NCBI GenBank assembly: GCA_963735025.1
Contig: CAVTJG010000010.1
Location: 1 to 64,000 of the forward strand
DNA length: 64,000 bases
Reading direction: 5' to 3'
Source: JAABRB01 sp963735025
Lineage (GTDB): Bacteria > Pseudomonadota > Gammaproteobacteria > Burkholderiales > SG8-39
Under the pieces are notes generated by a model that did no database searches, had not been told where the DNA came from, and saw only the letters and a list, made by a program, of their open reading frames with translations. Both the position numbers and the translations under genes were made by a program. Shown one piece after another: positions 62,941 to 64,000 of this stretch. Within the stretch, counting starts at the first letter, position 1. Every line of letters starts with the position of its first letter.

Positions 62941-63243
62941 CTACTGTCGCTCGATGGTGACCGACAGGTTGCCGGTCACCGGGACAAACAATTCGGGGCG
63001 GAACACGGTGCGCTCGACGGTATCGGACGCATCCTGATCGATTGCTTTCGTGGCCTGGGGTTTGCCCGCCGACGCGTCGGCCGCGGGTGTGTCGGCCACG
63101 AGCGCCGCGCTTCCGGCCGCGAACGGCTCGGAAACCAGCGTTGCCAGGAGCATTGCAGCGGCACACAACGCCATCGACACGTCCGGAGGGGAGATCCCAC
63201 GGCGGGCGCCTGTGCTGTCGAGTTTTTCGATTCGGGACGTCAT
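62941..63243 (-). CDS. Exported small protein of unknown function
   Basis: 100 residues from ATG 63243 after AAGGAGG. A hydrophobic segment (MALCAAAMLLATLVSEPFAA) acts as signal or anchor; the mature part is short and ends TVFRPELFVPVTGNLSVTIE. No family recognised. Pairs with the small membrane protein downstream. Confidence 0.55.
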   Translation of the reverse strand: MTSRIEKLDSTGARRGISPPDVSMALCAAAMLLATLVSEPFAAGSAALVADTPAADASAGKPQATKAIDQDASDTVERTVFRPELFVPVTGNLSVTIERQ

Positions 63244-63462
63244 TTGAGCCTCCTTGTTCGGTCGCCGAGCTTTTCGCTTCGGTGGTCCGATGGAGACGAA
63301 GATAGGCTCTTGCCCGGTCCAATTCGCCGTCGCGTGACACCGGGAATGTGTGATCCATTCACACTCTTCCGGCCGCTCCCGCCGCGGGCGTGAAATTGTC
63401 GACACGGCAGGCGGTTCGCCAGCCGGCTGGACAGGCGCGGAAGGGGCTCCCGCGTGAGCGGA

Positions 63463-64000
63463 TCAGTTCGCTTCGATCGCGCCGAGCACGCGCGGGTCGC
63501 TGGTGCCGTTCAGCTCGAGTATCACGCCGCTCCCTGAAGCCACACCACGACCGGCGAAGGCACTGATCGTGACCTGGTGCGTCACGAGAACGACGGGCGG
63601 TCCGTCCGCGGGGAGTTTCGAGAGGAACGTGCGCAGTGCGGCAAGCTTTCCTTCGCGGTCCTGCGGGCGGCTGAAGAAGGAGTTGAGCGGAACCAGCTCT
63701 TCGACGGCTCCCAGGTCGAGCAGCCGCGCCGTGTCGAGGCAGCGGCACCACTGGCTCGAATAGACCTTCGCGCGCGTGACGCCCGCACGGGCGAGCCGCC
63801 TGCCCAGCTCGACGGCTTGCGCTCTGCCCGTGCTGTCGAGGTTGCGCTGTGTCGAGCAGTCGCGAATCGAGAAATATTCCGTGTCGCCGACACCCGGCGC
63901 AAACGCATGCCGCAGGATCAGCACGCGTCCGGGCTTGGCGAGCTCGGAGAGCGGCACCAGGTCGACCGCGGCCGCCGCAGGAGTGAGGAATGAAAGAAGC
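63463..64000 (-). CDS. Histidine phosphatase family protein, 5' end outside the window
   Basis: Phosphoglycerate mutase-like fold: VLILRHAFAP (catalytic RH), KVYSSQWCRCLDTARLL and VVLVTHQVTISAFAG (second His). About 165 residues of mature protein are visible. The frame stays open to the window edge and reads SFLTPAAAAVDLVPL, the end of a signal peptide, so it is a periplasmic phosphatase truncated by the window. Confidence 0.85.
   Translation of the reverse strand, partial: LLSFLTPAAAAVDLVPLSELAKPGRVLILRHAFAPGVGDTEYFSIRDCSTQRNLDSTGRAQAVELGRRLARAGVTRAKVYSSQWCRCLDTARLLDLGAVEELVPLNSFFSRPQDREGKLAALRTFLSKLPADGPPVVLVTHQVTISAFAGRGVASGSGVILELNGTSDPRVLGAIEAN

Overview
The window is a GC-rich chromosomal segment, most likely from an environmental betaproteobacterium (Burkholderiales or Nitrosomonadales type), probably from a metagenome or draft assembly. 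The lifestyle markers are arylsulfatases with DUF1254 companions, a MetA-type outer-membrane protein, c-type cytochromes, Tat-exported oxidoreductases and many toxin-antitoxin (TA) modules. No rRNA or complete tRNA gene was found. At least a dozen genes are interrupted by single-base indels with intact coding on both sides. Most of these look like sequence errors, and the arylsulfatase at 4380-6814 is an extreme case with about ten.

Layout. 1-7.1 kb: DUF1254 protein, two arylsulfatases, a MetA-like outer-membrane protein, and two extra copies of the DUF1254 3' end. 7.1-12 kb: an Lnb-like (DUF4105) membrane protein, a DUF900 lipoprotein hydrolase and an MscS/MscK channel. 12.3-20.7 kb is an accessory island: DUF4258 genes, an ATPase/STAS-like regulator running into an MNT nucleotidyltransferase followed by a HepT RNase, fossils of Fic-type and Swt1-type genes, an FHA plus trypsin-like protease pair, and a HigBA module. 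Three genes or gene fragments in this island share a hairpin-plus-Shine-Dalgarno leader. 21-34.6 kb: OsmC, metallophosphoesterase, thioredoxin 2, a three-gene operon (nucleotide-transporter-like protein and two Tat-exported NAD(P) oxidoreductases), a FecR/peptidoglycan-binding protein, VapBC, an MNT/HEPN pair, a lycopene-cyclase-like membrane protein and several small genes.

34.9-57 kb is the most distinctive part. A TIR-nSTAND-WD40 protein of about 1,890 residues lies next to a membrane-anchored TIR protein. Opposite them, on the minus strand, are a TPR/trypsin-like protease, an alpha/beta hydrolase, a GH108 muramidase and a patatin-like phospholipase. Then comes an operon of four dihaem cytochromes c (two of them paralogues) plus a lipoprotein, closed by a second membrane TIR protein. 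Each enzyme type in the first group (NADase-type TIR, protease, lipases, muramidase) is known from immune or cell-suicide systems, so this is the best candidate for an undescribed system. Whether they work together is inference.

57-64 kb: a PGDYG protein, an ABC transporter, a molybdopterin oxidoreductase, several small proteins and a histidine phosphatase cut by the right edge. A dispersed element of about 103 bp with 11-bp terminal inverted repeats (GTCATTCCCGC / GCGGGGATGAC) occurs in intact or partial form at 45.0, 52.0, 55.3, 57.0 and 59.6 kb. Related palindromes lie at 23.5 and 34.6 kb.
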